From an uncultured Eubacteriales bacterium (GTDB taxonomy: Bacteria > Bacillota > Clostridia > Oscillospirales > QAMX01), in the NCBI GenBank assembly GCA_900551265.1, contig URVL01000001.1, positions 1 through 51,311 of the forward strand: 51,311 nucleotides of DNA. Reading direction: 5' to 3'. The notes under the pieces are model-generated. The model was not told the DNA's origin, made no database searches, and saw only the letters and a program-made list of their open reading frames with translations. Each line of letters begins with the position of its first letter. Position 1 is the stretch's first letter. Below, piece after piece: positions 34,960 to 44,445 of this stretch. A program made the position numbers and the translations under genes.

Positions 34960-36243
34960 TTATGTTTGCGGCAAGGAAAGGGGTGCGAACCATTCAATCA
35001 GCGCATAACCGTTTCCGCCCTCTCCACCTTTATTGACAAAACTGGGAACCGTTGTTCTGTTGACGTAAGGCGCACAGCCTCCTCCACCGCCACAGCCATA
35101 TCCCTTGGCGTTTCCGCCTGGACAGGCCGTCCCACTCATGTGCAGATTTCGTGAAAAGATTCCGCCGTCTCCGCCGCCCATGAGTCCGGTTCCACCGTTA
35201 ATCACAAGATTTTCACCCAACGCCGAAATTTCATTGTCCGAAATGGTTCTGGTATTACGCGTTCCAGGCAGATAGCCTGCGCCGGAACCGCCGCCTAACA
35301 GAGTTGCCTGATAGCTGCTCAGCATCATAGGCACATAGCAGCCGAACGCACAGCCGTTTACCCGCTGCGAGGTTTCCAGCAGCACAGACTCACCAAGGGC
35401 CATAGAGGTTTCCCCACCCTCCGTTGCAAAGCCGTCGCAGGAACTGAATGTCGGCATTGTTGAATATCCGTCACCCTTTGTTTGCATGACGTAAGCGTTT
35501 CCGGTACGTCCGCTCCCTCCGGCGCCAATGACAAACGTATATGTTTCATCCTCGTACAGTGCAAAGCGCTTTGACACCGCTATGGATGCATTACCGCCCG
35601 CTCCACAAAAAAAGGTGCGGGGAAAGTTGGCATTTTCATTCAGTGCCGCATCATAGACGGCAAAACCGCTGCCGCCGCCTCCTCCGCCGCCGAGCAAGGT
35701 CACCGTGTAGATCCCATCGTGCGGCGGAGACCAGTTTCCGGATGTTGTTATCAGATGCTTTTCGTGAAAGTCTCCCAACCCGGATGCCAGTTTGCCGGAG
35801 GTGACGGCGCCGTCCGCAAGCTTGGTCTCCGTTACGCTGCCGGAGGCCAATTTCCCCTCGGTGACCACATTGTCCGCAAGTTTTTCCGTTGTAATCGCGC
35901 CATTTTGTAACTTGGCGCTTGCGATGGAATTGTCCGGAATCGCGCCTACTGCCGTCTCATCGATTAATGTTTTCAGTGAAGCCAGCTGCTGCGCAACACT
36001 TTCGCCGGAAACGCCGGTAATCGCCGCAGATCCGATATGGTGCGCGCCGGAACTTCCCTCCGTCACAGCGTTCAACTGTTCCTGCAAATCGTTGATATGA
36101 TCGCGAAGCTGGTCTGAAATCCCCTGTATTTGTGCGCGGATCGCATCCTCGCTCTCCGGCTCCGTCGGAGAATACTCGTAATTTTTCAGTCCGTCCGCCG
36201 GCGTAAACATAAAATCTTCAAACAAAACGGGATTGTCTGTCAA
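34960..36243 (-). CDS. Phage tail fibre / glycine-rich adhesin
   Basis: A protein of 427 residues. The start codon is TTG at 36243, with AAGGAGG nine bases upstream. A predicted coiled coil lies at about residues 30-62. Five decapeptide repeats follow, with KL at 111, 121, 131, 141 and 151 (pattern (I/V)TxxKLA(D/S)(G/N)x). The C-terminal 260 residues are rich in glycine (LLGGGGGGGSG, GGTGLMGGGDGG, GYGCGGGGGC), as in glycine-rich receptor-binding adhesins of tailed phages. It is probably the host-recognition protein. Confidence 0.8.
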   Translation of the reverse strand: MTDNPVLFEDFMFTPADGLKNYEYSPTEPESEDAIRAQIQGISDQLRDHINDLQEQLNAVTEGSSGAHHIGSAAITGVSGESVAQQLASLKTLIDETAVGAIPDNSIASAKLQNGAITTEKLADNVVTEGKLASGSVTETKLADGAVTSGKLASGLGDFHEKHLITTSGNWSPPHDGIYTVTLLGGGGGGGSGFAVYDAALNENANFPRTFFCGAGGNASIAVSKRFALYEDETYTFVIGAGGSGRTGNAYVMQTKGDGYSTMPTFSSCDGFATEGGETSMALGESVLLETSQRVNGCAFGCYVPMMLSSYQATLLGGGSGAGYLPGTRNTRTISDNEISALGENLVINGGTGLMGGGDGGIFSRNLHMSGTACPGGNAKGYGCGGGGGCAPYVNRTTVPSFVNKGGEGGNGYALIEWFAPLSLPQT

Positions 36244-36258
36244 TGATATAGACCTCCT

Positions 36259-38121
36259 TTACTTTAATTTATACTCGTACTGATATTGCACTACGGCCTC
36301 TGCGAGAGAAAGGTCGCTCCAAACATCGCTGCTCTCCAGCTCGATGGAAAAAAACAGTACCCGGCGCCGCAGTGGTCTTCTGGTAAAGGTTCGAAAATAG
36401 CCCGGGATGTCCCATGTGAATCTCGACCAGTTAAAAAGCCGCCAGCTAAAACTCGTCACTTTTATATTCACCGGCTCTGTGAGGGATACGTCGCTTTTTT
36501 TCTCATCAAACAGGTAGTGAATGGCCGTATTGCTGGAAACAGCGCCGCGACAGACAAACCAGACTCGTCCCAATGCCTTATACCAGTTCGGCCGTCCAAA
36601 GTCCAGTACGGCACTGCGCCAGCGCGCGACAATTGCGCTTCCAAAATCGTTAAACTGCCGCACGAACTGTACCACGACGCCTGTCTCCCCCGATGCCGGC
36701 TCCCGCCTCGCATAATACAGCATGTTTTTCCAGGTAAAAAACGCAACTGCCGGAATATTATCAAAAAAGTACCACGCGAGCCAGCGCAACGCATCCTCGT
36801 CCGTGCTATTGCGCACGGGCCTTGACACATTGTCCCATAAATAAACGTGGTTTCCCACGCTTAACCAGTAGCGCCCCTCAAAGCAACACGCAGATGCCGC
36901 CGCCAGATCGGACTGGGATTCTTCCAGAAGTCTCGCATTGATATTGCGGCTTACTGCCAGTACATTGCGCTCATTTTCCCGGCTTGTGGACGTAATCAGG
37001 CAGACGCCCTGCTCTGTATTTGCAAAAACAATGCGGTTATCAATATTGCAAATACTGCCCGGCATGTCGCAGCCGACAACGGGACTCAGAATATTGACCT
37101 CCAGCTTGGTGCTTCCGGAGACATAGCTATAGCTGACCGTTGCAATCTCATGCGCCTTAAAAACTGCCAACAGGTCGTACTGCCTGCCAAATCCCGTGAT
37201 ATCCTCATCGTTTCCAACGTGTACGCGATTTTCCGCGGGAAAATAGGTGGGCTGATACGGTTGTGAATAGTACAGATTATTCGTCCCATTCCCGCCCAGC
37301 ATCACCCGGCTCTCTCCCGCGTACACGATCGCGTGACGGCAGGAGAGGATATCGCCGCTCTCCGTGGTGTCCGTTCCGGTGAGCGTGAATACAACATTGT
37401 CCGTTCCGGCTGCCGGGGCGGCGCTAAAAGTCGCAGTACCGTTCGTCCGGTTGACGGTAAAGCCGTTATTTTCCGTCATTGCCGTACCGTTTACTGTCGC
37501 CGTAACCATGCTGGCGGCAATGGTACAGCCTGCGGGCATGGTATAGACGGTGCTGCTTCCGTCTCCGGAGAAGGAAATGCGATAGCGGCTTGTCAGCACG
37601 TTGCGGCTCCCCGTCGCCGTGCCGTTTACGCTGCCGGACGGCGAACGTCCGGAAACCACCACAGGTGCGTACGGCTCTACGGTGCTGAACGTTCCGCCTG
37701 TCGAGACCAGATAGTCCGTACCGTTTAGAAAGTAGACCGCATCCCCGTAACGAAAAAACGTCCCTCTCGGCGATACGCCATCCGTCGCCTGAAGATCGGC
37801 CGCCTTGACATACGTTCCGCTCTCCAGATTCATGCGGTAAAGTGCCGTTCCGGCCTGTAAAACTGCATTTCCTGAGCCGTCCGCAATGGCCGCTACGACT
37901 TCAATTCCCAAATCCAGTGCGCCGGCAATACGCTGGCCCCAGCGTTTTGTAATGGCCCCCTCATAAAACCAGACATTGCGGCAGTCCGGAGACTGTGAGG
38001 TATCGAGCGTATGCGGCAGGTCGGCCACATTCAGACCGCCGTCGATACGTCCGTTTTTACCACCCAGGCGCAGTTCGTGTGTTTCACGCTTCGCAAAATC
38101 CGGCGAAAACCGTGCCTTCAT
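36259..38121 (-). CDS. Phage tail structural protein
   Basis: A protein of 620 residues, started at the ATG at 38119-38121 because GGAGGGG lies nine bases upstream; it begins directly after the stop of the previous gene. The N-terminal pattern (GGLNVADLPHTLDTSQSPDCRNVW followed by KRWGQRIAG) is typical of large structural proteins of short-tailed phages in which a 'QSPDxxN' block opens a beta-propeller-like fold. It probably forms the tail hub or stopper. Exact role not known. Confidence 0.65.
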   Translation of the reverse strand: MKARFSPDFAKRETHELRLGGKNGRIDGGLNVADLPHTLDTSQSPDCRNVWFYEGAITKRWGQRIAGALDLGIEVVAAIADGSGNAVLQAGTALYRMNLESGTYVKAADLQATDGVSPRGTFFRYGDAVYFLNGTDYLVSTGGTFSTVEPYAPVVVSGRSPSGSVNGTATGSRNVLTSRYRISFSGDGSSTVYTMPAGCTIAASMVTATVNGTAMTENNGFTVNRTNGTATFSAAPAAGTDNVVFTLTGTDTTESGDILSCRHAIVYAGESRVMLGGNGTNNLYYSQPYQPTYFPAENRVHVGNDEDITGFGRQYDLLAVFKAHEIATVSYSYVSGSTKLEVNILSPVVGCDMPGSICNIDNRIVFANTEQGVCLITSTSRENERNVLAVSRNINARLLEESQSDLAAASACCFEGRYWLSVGNHVYLWDNVSRPVRNSTDEDALRWLAWYFFDNIPAVAFFTWKNMLYYARREPASGETGVVVQFVRQFNDFGSAIVARWRSAVLDFGRPNWYKALGRVWFVCRGAVSSNTAIHYLFDEKKSDVSLTEPVNIKVTSFSWRLFNWSRFTWDIPGYFRTFTRRPLRRRVLFFSIELESSDVWSDLSLAEAVVQYQYEYKLK

Positions 38122-38122
38122 T

Positions 38123-39028
38123 CTAACCCCTCCGTCCGCCAAAGAGTGTATTTTTTACACGCGAACTGCCGCCTCCCAGCACCGCAATCCGATCTTCATA
38201 GAGATTTAAGAACAGCATGGAAAGGTTTGGATCTTCATCCGTTAAAAGCATGGCGGCCACGTAATACGGAATTGCCTCCGCAGCTTCATCCGGTACGCCA
38301 AGAAGCGCCGTGTCGGCGCTCTCCTCTCCAATTGTGTGCGGATACACCGTGTAAAGTAACTCCACTGCGCCATCAAATTCCCACGGGAATCCAATCTTTC
38401 CGTTCTCCAGGCAATAAAAATTTCTTTCTCCATATGCAGCAAAGCGGCCGGACGGCGTGACCGATCGTACACCGCCAAAATCTGCAGGAAGCACATGGAA
38501 CCGGCGCATATCCAGAAGTGGTATCTCTTCATATTGCGGAAAGGCCCGGTATAGTCCGGCAGCTGCAATATACGCGCCGGAGGCTTCCAGTGTCAGCCGC
38601 ATTTTTATGCCGGCAGGCGGTAAACTTTCCAGTTCACCGTATACCAGCTCCAAACGGCCGCTGCCTACATGCGCGGTCGCCAGCGCCTCCTGCCATCCGT
38701 TATCGCCCTCCTGTTCCAGAACAGCCGTCAAGTCCCCGTCGCACAGCAGCGAGAACGCAGATGCGCCAGGACCCGTCAGCGTTATGCTGCCCTCTAGGTA
38801 GTGCATTCCCGTCCGGGAATCCAACGGACGCAACGCGTGCTGTGTGTAGGCGGCGCGCCGCACAAGCGGGCAGCGCTTTGCCAACTCCTTCTGTGCCGTG
38901 TCCACAGCGCTCTTTGCGCGGAACGAATAGTCCAAAAGTGTGGGGTCCGAAGAGGAAATACGGTCTCCCGAGACGCTGTAATAATTAATCAGTTTTTTGG
39001 TTTTTTCCAGGCAATCGCCTAATGTCAT
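38123..39028 (-). CDS. Phage head-tail connector-like protein
   Basis: A protein of 301 residues with AGAGGAGGTG upstream. The N-terminus is a short helical segment (LGDCLEKTKKLINYY) and the end has a second helical region (PDEAAEAIPYYVAAMLL). A beta-rich middle (about 75-170) looks like a carbohydrate-binding or jelly-roll insertion. Its place after the capsid gene and before the tail protein suggests an adaptor or head-completion role. I do not recognise a named family. Confidence 0.55.
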   Translation of the reverse strand: MTLGDCLEKTKKLINYYSVSGDRISSSDPTLLDYSFRAKSAVDTAQKELAKRCPLVRRAAYTQHALRPLDSRTGMHYLEGSITLTGPGASAFSLLCDGDLTAVLEQEGDNGWQEALATAHVGSGRLELVYGELESLPPAGIKMRLTLEASGAYIAAAGLYRAFPQYEEIPLLDMRRFHVLPADFGGVRSVTPSGRFAAYGERNFYCLENGKIGFPWEFDGAVELLYTVYPHTIGEESADTALLGVPDEAAEAIPYYVAAMLLTDEDPNLSMLFLNLYEDRIAVLGGGSSRVKNTLFGGRRG

Positions 39029-39088
39029 AGCACACCTCCTCTGAAAGGGATCCCCGTCCGGACATGCCGGACGGGGAAAATGTCCCCA

Positions 39089-40054
39089 TTACGCGGGATT
39101 TGAAAAAATAATCGGTCTGGCATCGGTCCAGCCAACGCCGAAGTCTACGTACGGTACAATACGTGCAATCAGAGGGTTGTCCAGCGCGGCACGGATGACC
39201 GTCGGACGGCTGATATAGATTACCTTCGCGCATTCACGTAAAAGACTTGCGTCCGCCACAGCCCACTGCTTGGCAGTAAAGCCCACGTCGCCGCCGCCAA
39301 TAACCATATATTGCATGCCGCAGACCGGATTCGCCGCGTTATTCGCATTATCGGGATTCAGTTGCGGAGACATCTTGGCCTGCGGTCCGCAGATTTCACG
39401 AGCTTTGCCTTCCAGTTCCGGCGAAACGAGCAAAATGCCGTTTGAAAAGTAATCCGTTAAAAACGGCAGGCCATCCGGCGTAACAAAGCGGTTTGCCATG
39501 ATATTGGCTTTTGTGATAGCGGCCACGGAAAGCTCGTCTGTAATCAGGTTGGAATATGTACCGGCGTCCGTGTCTGCAATCGCTACGCCATCCTCATCGT
39601 GATCAGAAGCAATGGGGTGATCCGCTGCGGCCCACGGTTTGCCGTCGCCGCCCAACACCGCTTCGTTGAATGCGCTGCCGAACATACGCAACACGCCCAT
39701 GTAAACGCTCATGGCGGCGGAATATGCCGCACGGCGGCCGGCGCTTCTCGCCTCCCCGGATTTATCGATCTTCGCATATTTATAGTCGATATCGATTGCA
39801 CCCGCCTTCTGAACTGGACGGATCACAGTAATAAATCCGCGGCGCTGGTCCATATTATGCAGCTCGCCTGTGTATTCAGGGAGCTCCCCGTAGCCACCCA
39901 TACCCTCAACACGATACTCCGCCGAGTGGGAATCTACTTCAGAAATAATCTTGCGCAACGCACCGAGGCGGTTGCGGTACTCGTAGTCAAATACCCTGTC
40001 AATCAGCGGGTACAAGTCATTTTTCCAGGCATTGTTTATATTTGTAACAGCCAT
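39089..40054 (-). CDS. Phage major capsid protein
   Basis: A protein of 321 residues with TAAGGAGGATTC upstream. Assigned by its position in the canonical order (portal, scaffold, decoration, capsid), its size, and its similarity in character to Mu gpT-like/HK97-fold capsid proteins: a helical N-arm region (LYPLIDRVFDYEYRNRLGALRK), a central Gly/Ala-rich stretch and a C-terminal beta domain (IYISRPTVIRAAL). No maturation protease is present, so prohead processing would not follow the HK97 scheme. Confidence 0.75.
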   Translation of the reverse strand: MAVTNINNAWKNDLYPLIDRVFDYEYRNRLGALRKIISEVDSHSAEYRVEGMGGYGELPEYTGELHNMDQRRGFITVIRPVQKAGAIDIDYKYAKIDKSGEARSAGRRAAYSAAMSVYMGVLRMFGSAFNEAVLGGDGKPWAAADHPIASDHDEDGVAIADTDAGTYSNLITDELSVAAITKANIMANRFVTPDGLPFLTDYFSNGILLVSPELEGKAREICGPQAKMSPQLNPDNANNAANPVCGMQYMVIGGGDVGFTAKQWAVADASLLRECAKVIYISRPTVIRAALDNPLIARIVPYVDFGVGWTDARPIIFSNPA

Positions 40055-40068
40055 TTTATGAATCCTCC

Positions 40069-40737
40069 TTATTCTGCACTGCTGGCATAAATATGAATCT
40101 TTGCCATCAAATAAATTCTGCCGTTCGGCACGTCGTGTCCAACGACTTTCAACGCAAAGTCACTTGCCGCGCTTCCCAGCGTCAAACGATCCCGGTTCGT
40201 ATCAAGCGACCCGAGCGATGAGCCGATTGGCGGATACACTTCATACTGATCTCCCGCTGCAACGGCCCCTGCCAGCGTTTCATCCAGCGTAAAGGTCTTG
40301 CTGGTTCCGGTATAATCTGAAATTCCATATACCGTGCCGATAGCGCCGCTGTTTGTGCTGGATGCGGCGCGGGCAACCAGCTTTAACACGCCGCCGTTAA
40401 ATGCGTCGTCTGCAAACGTAGCGAGCGCGGTGTCGGCGACGGTCGTCGTGCTGCCTCCAGTCGCGGTTATAACAGGCGCCGGACACGCAAAAATTGTGTT
40501 GGGGCCGTCTGCCACACGAATGCGGACCCCATTTGCGCGCGGATCCAGATAAGACGCCTCTCCCGTGTGATTTTCCAGGCAAATGCCCAGAATAGCGCCG
40601 GACTGCGACGCATCTGCTGCGGTCACCTTTCCGTCTGTCAACACAACGACCTGGCCACGGCGCAGCACCGTATTACTTGCCACGTCATATTCCCCTTCGG
40701 GTATGATTGCGGTTGATTTATCCTGAATAAGTTCCAT
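40069..40737 (-). CDS. Phage head decoration-like protein
   Basis: A protein of 222 residues with AGGAGGTTTTT upstream. A beta-rich, Thr/Ala-rich sequence without helices or membrane segments. The N-terminal portion (GEYDVASNTVLRRGQVVVLTDGKVTAA and GAILGICLENHTG) resembles the lambda gpD/DUF2190-like head decoration proteins. It precedes the capsid gene, the usual place for decoration proteins. Could also be a minor structural protein. Confidence 0.6.
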   Translation of the reverse strand: MELIQDKSTAIIPEGEYDVASNTVLRRGQVVVLTDGKVTAADASQSGAILGICLENHTGEASYLDPRANGVRIRVADGPNTIFACPAPVITATGGSTTTVADTALATFADDAFNGGVLKLVARAASSTNSGAIGTVYGISDYTGTSKTFTLDETLAGAVAAGDQYEVYPPIGSSLGSLDTNRDRLTLGSAASDFALKVVGHDVPNGRIYLMAKIHIYASSAE

Positions 40738-40760
40738 AAAAACCTCCTGAACTTTGGCCG

Positions 40761-41189
40761 TCAGCCTTTTAAAGCTGCGGCATATTCTCTTGCAGTCATT
40801 GCATACTCTGGATGCTCACGGTTCCACTCCGTCAAAAATGCGTTTTGCGCGTCCGTAAGTCCGGCGGAGGAAGCACTCGTACGCGCCCGTCCACTTCCGG
40901 TTGCGCGATTGGTACGCGCGCGGAATTTTTCTGTAAGCTTCTGCTCCACCGTCTCGCAAAACGCAAGATAATCGCCGTAAACCGTAACGAGATCCAGCGT
41001 TTTCCCACGGGCAAATAGGGCAAACTGCGGATCTTCGCAGAGAGCTTCGAGATCTGCCTCAGGATATGTCCCAATCAATTCCTCGATTCCCGCAGAAAGT
41101 TCTTCCTGCGGAATTTCAGGAAAGAGTGCCATCAGTTTTTCCAGCACATGCTGTTCGTTCCCAGTCTCTTCAATCTTATTTTCTTCCAT
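40761..41189 (-). CDS. Phage scaffold-like protein
   Basis: A protein of 142 residues with AAAAGGAGACC upstream. Acidic and helical, with a basic, low-complexity patch (RARTNRATGSGRARTS) before a C-terminal helix (DAQNAFLTEWNREHPEY...AAALKG), like scaffold proteins that bind capsid through a basic C-terminal region. It lies between portal and capsid genes, where scaffolds sit. Confidence 0.65.
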   Translation of the reverse strand: MEENKIEETGNEQHVLEKLMALFPEIPQEELSAGIEELIGTYPEADLEALCEDPQFALFARGKTLDLVTVYGDYLAFCETVEQKLTEKFRARTNRATGSGRARTSASSAGLTDAQNAFLTEWNREHPEYAMTAREYAAALKG

Positions 41190-41202
41190 AACGGTCTCCT
41201 TT

Positions 41203-42873
41203 TCATGGTTTCTTTGCCGTCGGATCGGCTGTTATCTCCGGCCTGTTATCCTCTCCAGCATCCTGCTCTCCAGGCAGCGGGACCGCTTCCGTATCCTCTT
41301 CGGCAAAAATTTTTTCAAAGTGTTCCTCAATTTCGCCCGCGCGTTCCAGGCCCAGTAACCGCAGAACATCCATGACAAGCGGATAATTCTCACGCGTTAC
41401 CTGGTGCCCCAGGAGCGCGTCGATTGCACTGAGCGTAAATGTATTGCTGCGGCGCATACCGTCGTCTGTACTGACGAAAGCGTCCACAATCGGGAAATAC
41501 CCGTGTTCATCTAAAAAGTTGTTGGCATTAAACGTAAACACCTTCGGTTCTCCGCCGTTTTGCGCGCCCAGGAAAATTACGCGGTCCTCATCATAAAATT
41601 CCAAAGCCGTCCAATCGATCAGCGTGTAAAGCCTGGAAAATGCGTTAATACGCTCACTTTTCTTGGGAACACTCCGCGCATCGCTGCGCTCGATCAGTTG
41701 AGAAAGCGCTGCGGCGGAGGTCAGACTCGTCTGCACAATTCCGCGGTCTATGTCAAGCGTGCCGAGTGTCTCTGATATCATCTCGCGCAGCCTGGCGGTC
41801 ATCTCAAGATGGGAGGAGTTTCCTCCTAATCCGCCCAAACGCGCCACCTTTCCCATCGCGCCGGGCTTTAAGCGCCACAGCGCGCCGGGCCGGTTTTCCG
41901 GTTCCTCGGAAAAAGCGTCATGCTCGGCCAAAATGATATCGCTTCCATAAAACGCACTTGCCAACTGCGCCACACTCAGCTCACGATCTACGGCGTCAAC
42001 AAGCGTCAAAATCGGTTCGATATCCCCGGAGCCCCAAAAGCCGTCCGGGTTTGATACACGGTACTGAATTACAAACGGATAGCTGGTATTATAAAGTGCC
42101 GTGCGCTGCCAATACTTTTCAATATGCCGCAGCTCATACCCTCCGGCCTGAATGCTGCAACAAATATCGCCGTCCTCATCGCGGTACCAGTGTTCCGTTA
42201 CGGCAATCACATCATCCTGAGCCGTATACGTCTCCGGTTCAGGCGTCAGGTATGGATCGGCCGCCCGTGCCAACTGTTCGACGTCTATGCCAAGGCACTT
42301 CAACTCTCGTCCATACGTGCGCTCGAACGCACGCCGGTGTACAGGATACACAAACTGGAGATATTCGCACTCATCCAGACGTTTTGCAGATGGATCCGGG
42401 TACAAAGAGCGCGGGTCAACCGGTACCACACGCACATCGCCATTCCCGGCGTCATCCCAGTAGACTTTCCACGCCGAACTTCCCGTAATCAGGCAGCGCC
42501 GGTCGTTTGACGCCATCTCATCCGCCACGCGATTCTGTGTCAGGATATACCGCACGACGTCTTCCCGCTGTCTGGCACGGATGCTGTCCAGGTCATCGTC
42601 GCGTCCCCGAAACGTAAAGTCAGGCAGCTCCGAGGTAATCTGACTCTCCACCTGCAAATAAGGATCGGGAGACATTGCAGCAATCCATGGAATACCCGCA
42701 TCACGGCAACTCTCGGCAATTTCAAGCTGCGTACGGTGCCGCCCTGCATAGTACTCATAACACACCTGCCACCGTTCATCCGCCTCAGCGCGATAACTCT
42801 TCGCATATGCAAATAAGAACTGCGCAGTCCTGACGCGCGCCTCGGGCGATTGATAATCATAAATACTGTTCAC
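41203..42873 (-). CDS. Phage portal protein
   Basis: A protein of 556 residues starting with GTG at 42873, with AAAGGAGAATG upstream. Assigned by position after TerL, by size, and by the portal-like N-terminal pattern (an ARVRTAQFLFAYAKSYRAEADERW helix followed by YYAGRH). A clip/wing-like middle (DVIAVTEHWYRDEDGDI) and a long helical C-terminal half (EMISETLGTLDIDRGIVQ...SERINAFSRLYTLIDW) follow. It belongs with the portals of short-tailed (P22-like) phages more than with the HK97 type. It forms the dodecameric DNA entry channel. Confidence 0.8.
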   Translation of the reverse strand: MNSIYDYQSPEARVRTAQFLFAYAKSYRAEADERWQVCYEYYAGRHRTQLEIAESCRDAGIPWIAAMSPDPYLQVESQITSELPDFTFRGRDDDLDSIRARQREDVVRYILTQNRVADEMASNDRRCLITGSSAWKVYWDDAGNGDVRVVPVDPRSLYPDPSAKRLDECEYLQFVYPVHRRAFERTYGRELKCLGIDVEQLARAADPYLTPEPETYTAQDDVIAVTEHWYRDEDGDICCSIQAGGYELRHIEKYWQRTALYNTSYPFVIQYRVSNPDGFWGSGDIEPILTLVDAVDRELSVAQLASAFYGSDIILAEHDAFSEEPENRPGALWRLKPGAMGKVARLGGLGGNSSHLEMTARLREMISETLGTLDIDRGIVQTSLTSAAALSQLIERSDARSVPKKSERINAFSRLYTLIDWTALEFYDEDRVIFLGAQNGGEPKVFTFNANNFLDEHGYFPIVDAFVSTDDGMRRSNTFTLSAIDALLGHQVTRENYPLVMDVLRLLGLERAGEIEEHFEKIFAEEDTEAVPLPGEQDAGEDNRPEITADPTAKKP

Positions 42874-42892
42874 ACCATTCTCCTTTTCAACT

Positions 42893-44230
42893 TCATAGAA
42901 TCACTGCGCGCGGTTTTCTACCAAACCTGCCCGGCATCAGGCCGCGCGATTCCTCGCGGGCCGGAACGGGCCGGCCGGCCGCGAAATAACGCAATGCGTC
43001 CGGCGCATGCGTCAATTCGTGCGGCGTCACGGCGGCATCGTTCGGGTTCCTTGGGTCGCGTGCCAGGGACGGCAGCGTACGGATCAAATTTTCGCAACTG
43101 CGAAACACCGTAAGCGCGGCGCGCATCCGTTCCTGCTCATCCCGATATGGCCGCAGCCATTCATGCAAATCGTACCATCCCGCCACACGGTCATTTTCCG
43201 CACGCGTCAACGGCACGCCATTTTCGGCAAAAATCGCCGCAGCGGACTTTCCCGTATCCTGCCGCCGGTTCCAGAGATCCGGCGGCGCAAAATACTGGTA
43301 GATCTCCTCGCCCTCTGCCGTACGGTTCCGGATCAGCCTGGCCGCATCCGAAACGATAAGCCCGTTTTCGTAAATTTCCTTATAGACCCAGGCGCCGCCG
43401 GACGTATCCATTGCAATGAAATACGCAGCCAGCATATCAAGGCCATAGTCAAGCGTCACATACCGCCGCCAGTACGGCGGTATCCGGAAATCCTCACAGG
43501 TGTGGATGCTTTCGCGCCATTCCGGGAAATACTGGCCTCCTGTAATTCCCCACTCGCCGAGTCCGTACACGCGATACCCCTCAGGGTCGAGCGCACGGCG
43601 GCGCTCCATCCTTTCGTAGAATCCCCGGTCAATAAAGCGGTTGTCAAGGTATGTCGAATGGTTTGTCAGCACATCCGGACTTCTGTGGTCAAAAAACCGC
43701 GCTTTCAGCCAATGGTTTGCGCTGACAGGGTTGAAAGTCAGCTTGATCTGATAAAAAAGACCATCCGGCAGGCGTCCGCGCAACCGGTCGTCAAGGATCT
43801 CAAAGTCTCCGGACTCCAGTTCCGTCGCCTCTTCAATCCAGACGTCCGTCAGTTTCCCGGATGAAAACGTGATTGACTTGAGGCGTTCGCGCTGCCGGTC
43901 GTCGGAAACGCCGCGAAAAAGCACCGCGTTTCCGTTTAACCGGCACCGCATGGACAGCGGCGCCGCCGTCGACTCCCAAAGATCGGTAACGCCAAGCCGC
44001 CTCACCGCCGCGGAAAGCTCCGCAAAGGTACTCGCGCGGTTCGACTCCTCCGTCTTCCGTACGCATAGCAGATTGCGTCCCGGTTCCGTCATAAGCCGCA
44101 GAATGTACATCTGCGCGGTATCCATAGACTTCCCGGAGCCTGCCGAGCCACGCATTGCAACATAGCGGCACTTTGACTCGTGCACCGGACGAAAAACGGC
44201 ATTTGCCTCCGCCACCACGCGCCGAATCAC
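42893..44230 (-). CDS. terL: Phage terminase large subunit (PBSX family)
   Basis: A protein of 445 residues starting with GTG at 44230, which overlaps the stop of the small-subunit gene (GTGA). The ATPase Walker A is GSAGSGKS (residues 28-35) and Walker B is in VWIEEATEL. The C-terminal nuclease half starts at about residue 235 with YVTLDYGLDMLAAYF, whose first Asp is a metal ligand. This is the PBSX/Terminase_3-type DNA packaging motor, supporting that the particle once packaged, or still packages, DNA. Confidence 0.9.
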   Translation of the reverse strand: MIRRVVAEANAVFRPVHESKCRYVAMRGSAGSGKSMDTAQMYILRLMTEPGRNLLCVRKTEESNRASTFAELSAAVRRLGVTDLWESTAAPLSMRCRLNGNAVLFRGVSDDRQRERLKSITFSSGKLTDVWIEEATELESGDFEILDDRLRGRLPDGLFYQIKLTFNPVSANHWLKARFFDHRSPDVLTNHSTYLDNRFIDRGFYERMERRRALDPEGYRVYGLGEWGITGGQYFPEWRESIHTCEDFRIPPYWRRYVTLDYGLDMLAAYFIAMDTSGGAWVYKEIYENGLIVSDAARLIRNRTAEGEEIYQYFAPPDLWNRRQDTGKSAAAIFAENGVPLTRAENDRVAGWYDLHEWLRPYRDEQERMRAALTVFRSCENLIRTLPSLARDPRNPNDAAVTPHELTHAPDALRYFAAGRPVPAREESRGLMPGRFGRKPRAVIL

Positions 44231-44445
44231 TGATTTTCACCGCCTCCATAATCGATTCGCACTTCAATCGCCGTCACCGCATCGTCCGCCGCCTGCGGAA
44301 CGGCCTTGACAAGCAGTTCCGACGCCTTCAGGCGGTCCTTCATGTCGGCCTCGTCGTTTTCCACAATTTCACTCCAAAATGTGGTTACAAGCCGTCGAGG
44401 ATCACGGATACGCCGCTTCTTACCGGACGGCGTCTTTTCACTCAT
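44227..44445 (-). CDS. Terminase small subunit-like protein
   Basis: A protein of 72 residues, started at the ATG at 44443-44445, eight bases after AAAGGAG; an ATG two codons earlier is too near the site. A basic start (KTPSGKKRRIRDPRR) is followed by ADMKDRLKASELLVKAV, the helix common to terminase small subunits of Terminase_2-like families. It is shorter than usual (about 130-180) and lacks an obvious helix-turn-helix, so it may be a truncated or minimal subunit. Translation is coupled to terL. Confidence 0.65.
   Translation of the reverse strand: MSEKTPSGKKRRIRDPRRLVTTFWSEIVENDEADMKDRLKASELLVKAVPQAADDAVTAIEVRIDYGGGENQ

Larger units (their letters stand above)
34802..44445 (-). mobile_element. 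Phage-derived head and short-tail gene cassette (prophage remnant or domesticated particle)
   Basis: Nine genes plus a small distal one, all on the minus strand with tight spacing: small and large terminase, portal, scaffold-like, decoration-like, capsid, connector-like, tail structural protein, glycine-rich fibre. All reading frames are intact. No integrase, repressor, replication, holin, endolysin, tail tube or tape-measure gene was found. It is bracketed by terminators and by two carbohydrate-enzyme genes (GH31 and GH4). No attachment-site duplication was recognised. Confidence 0.75.
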
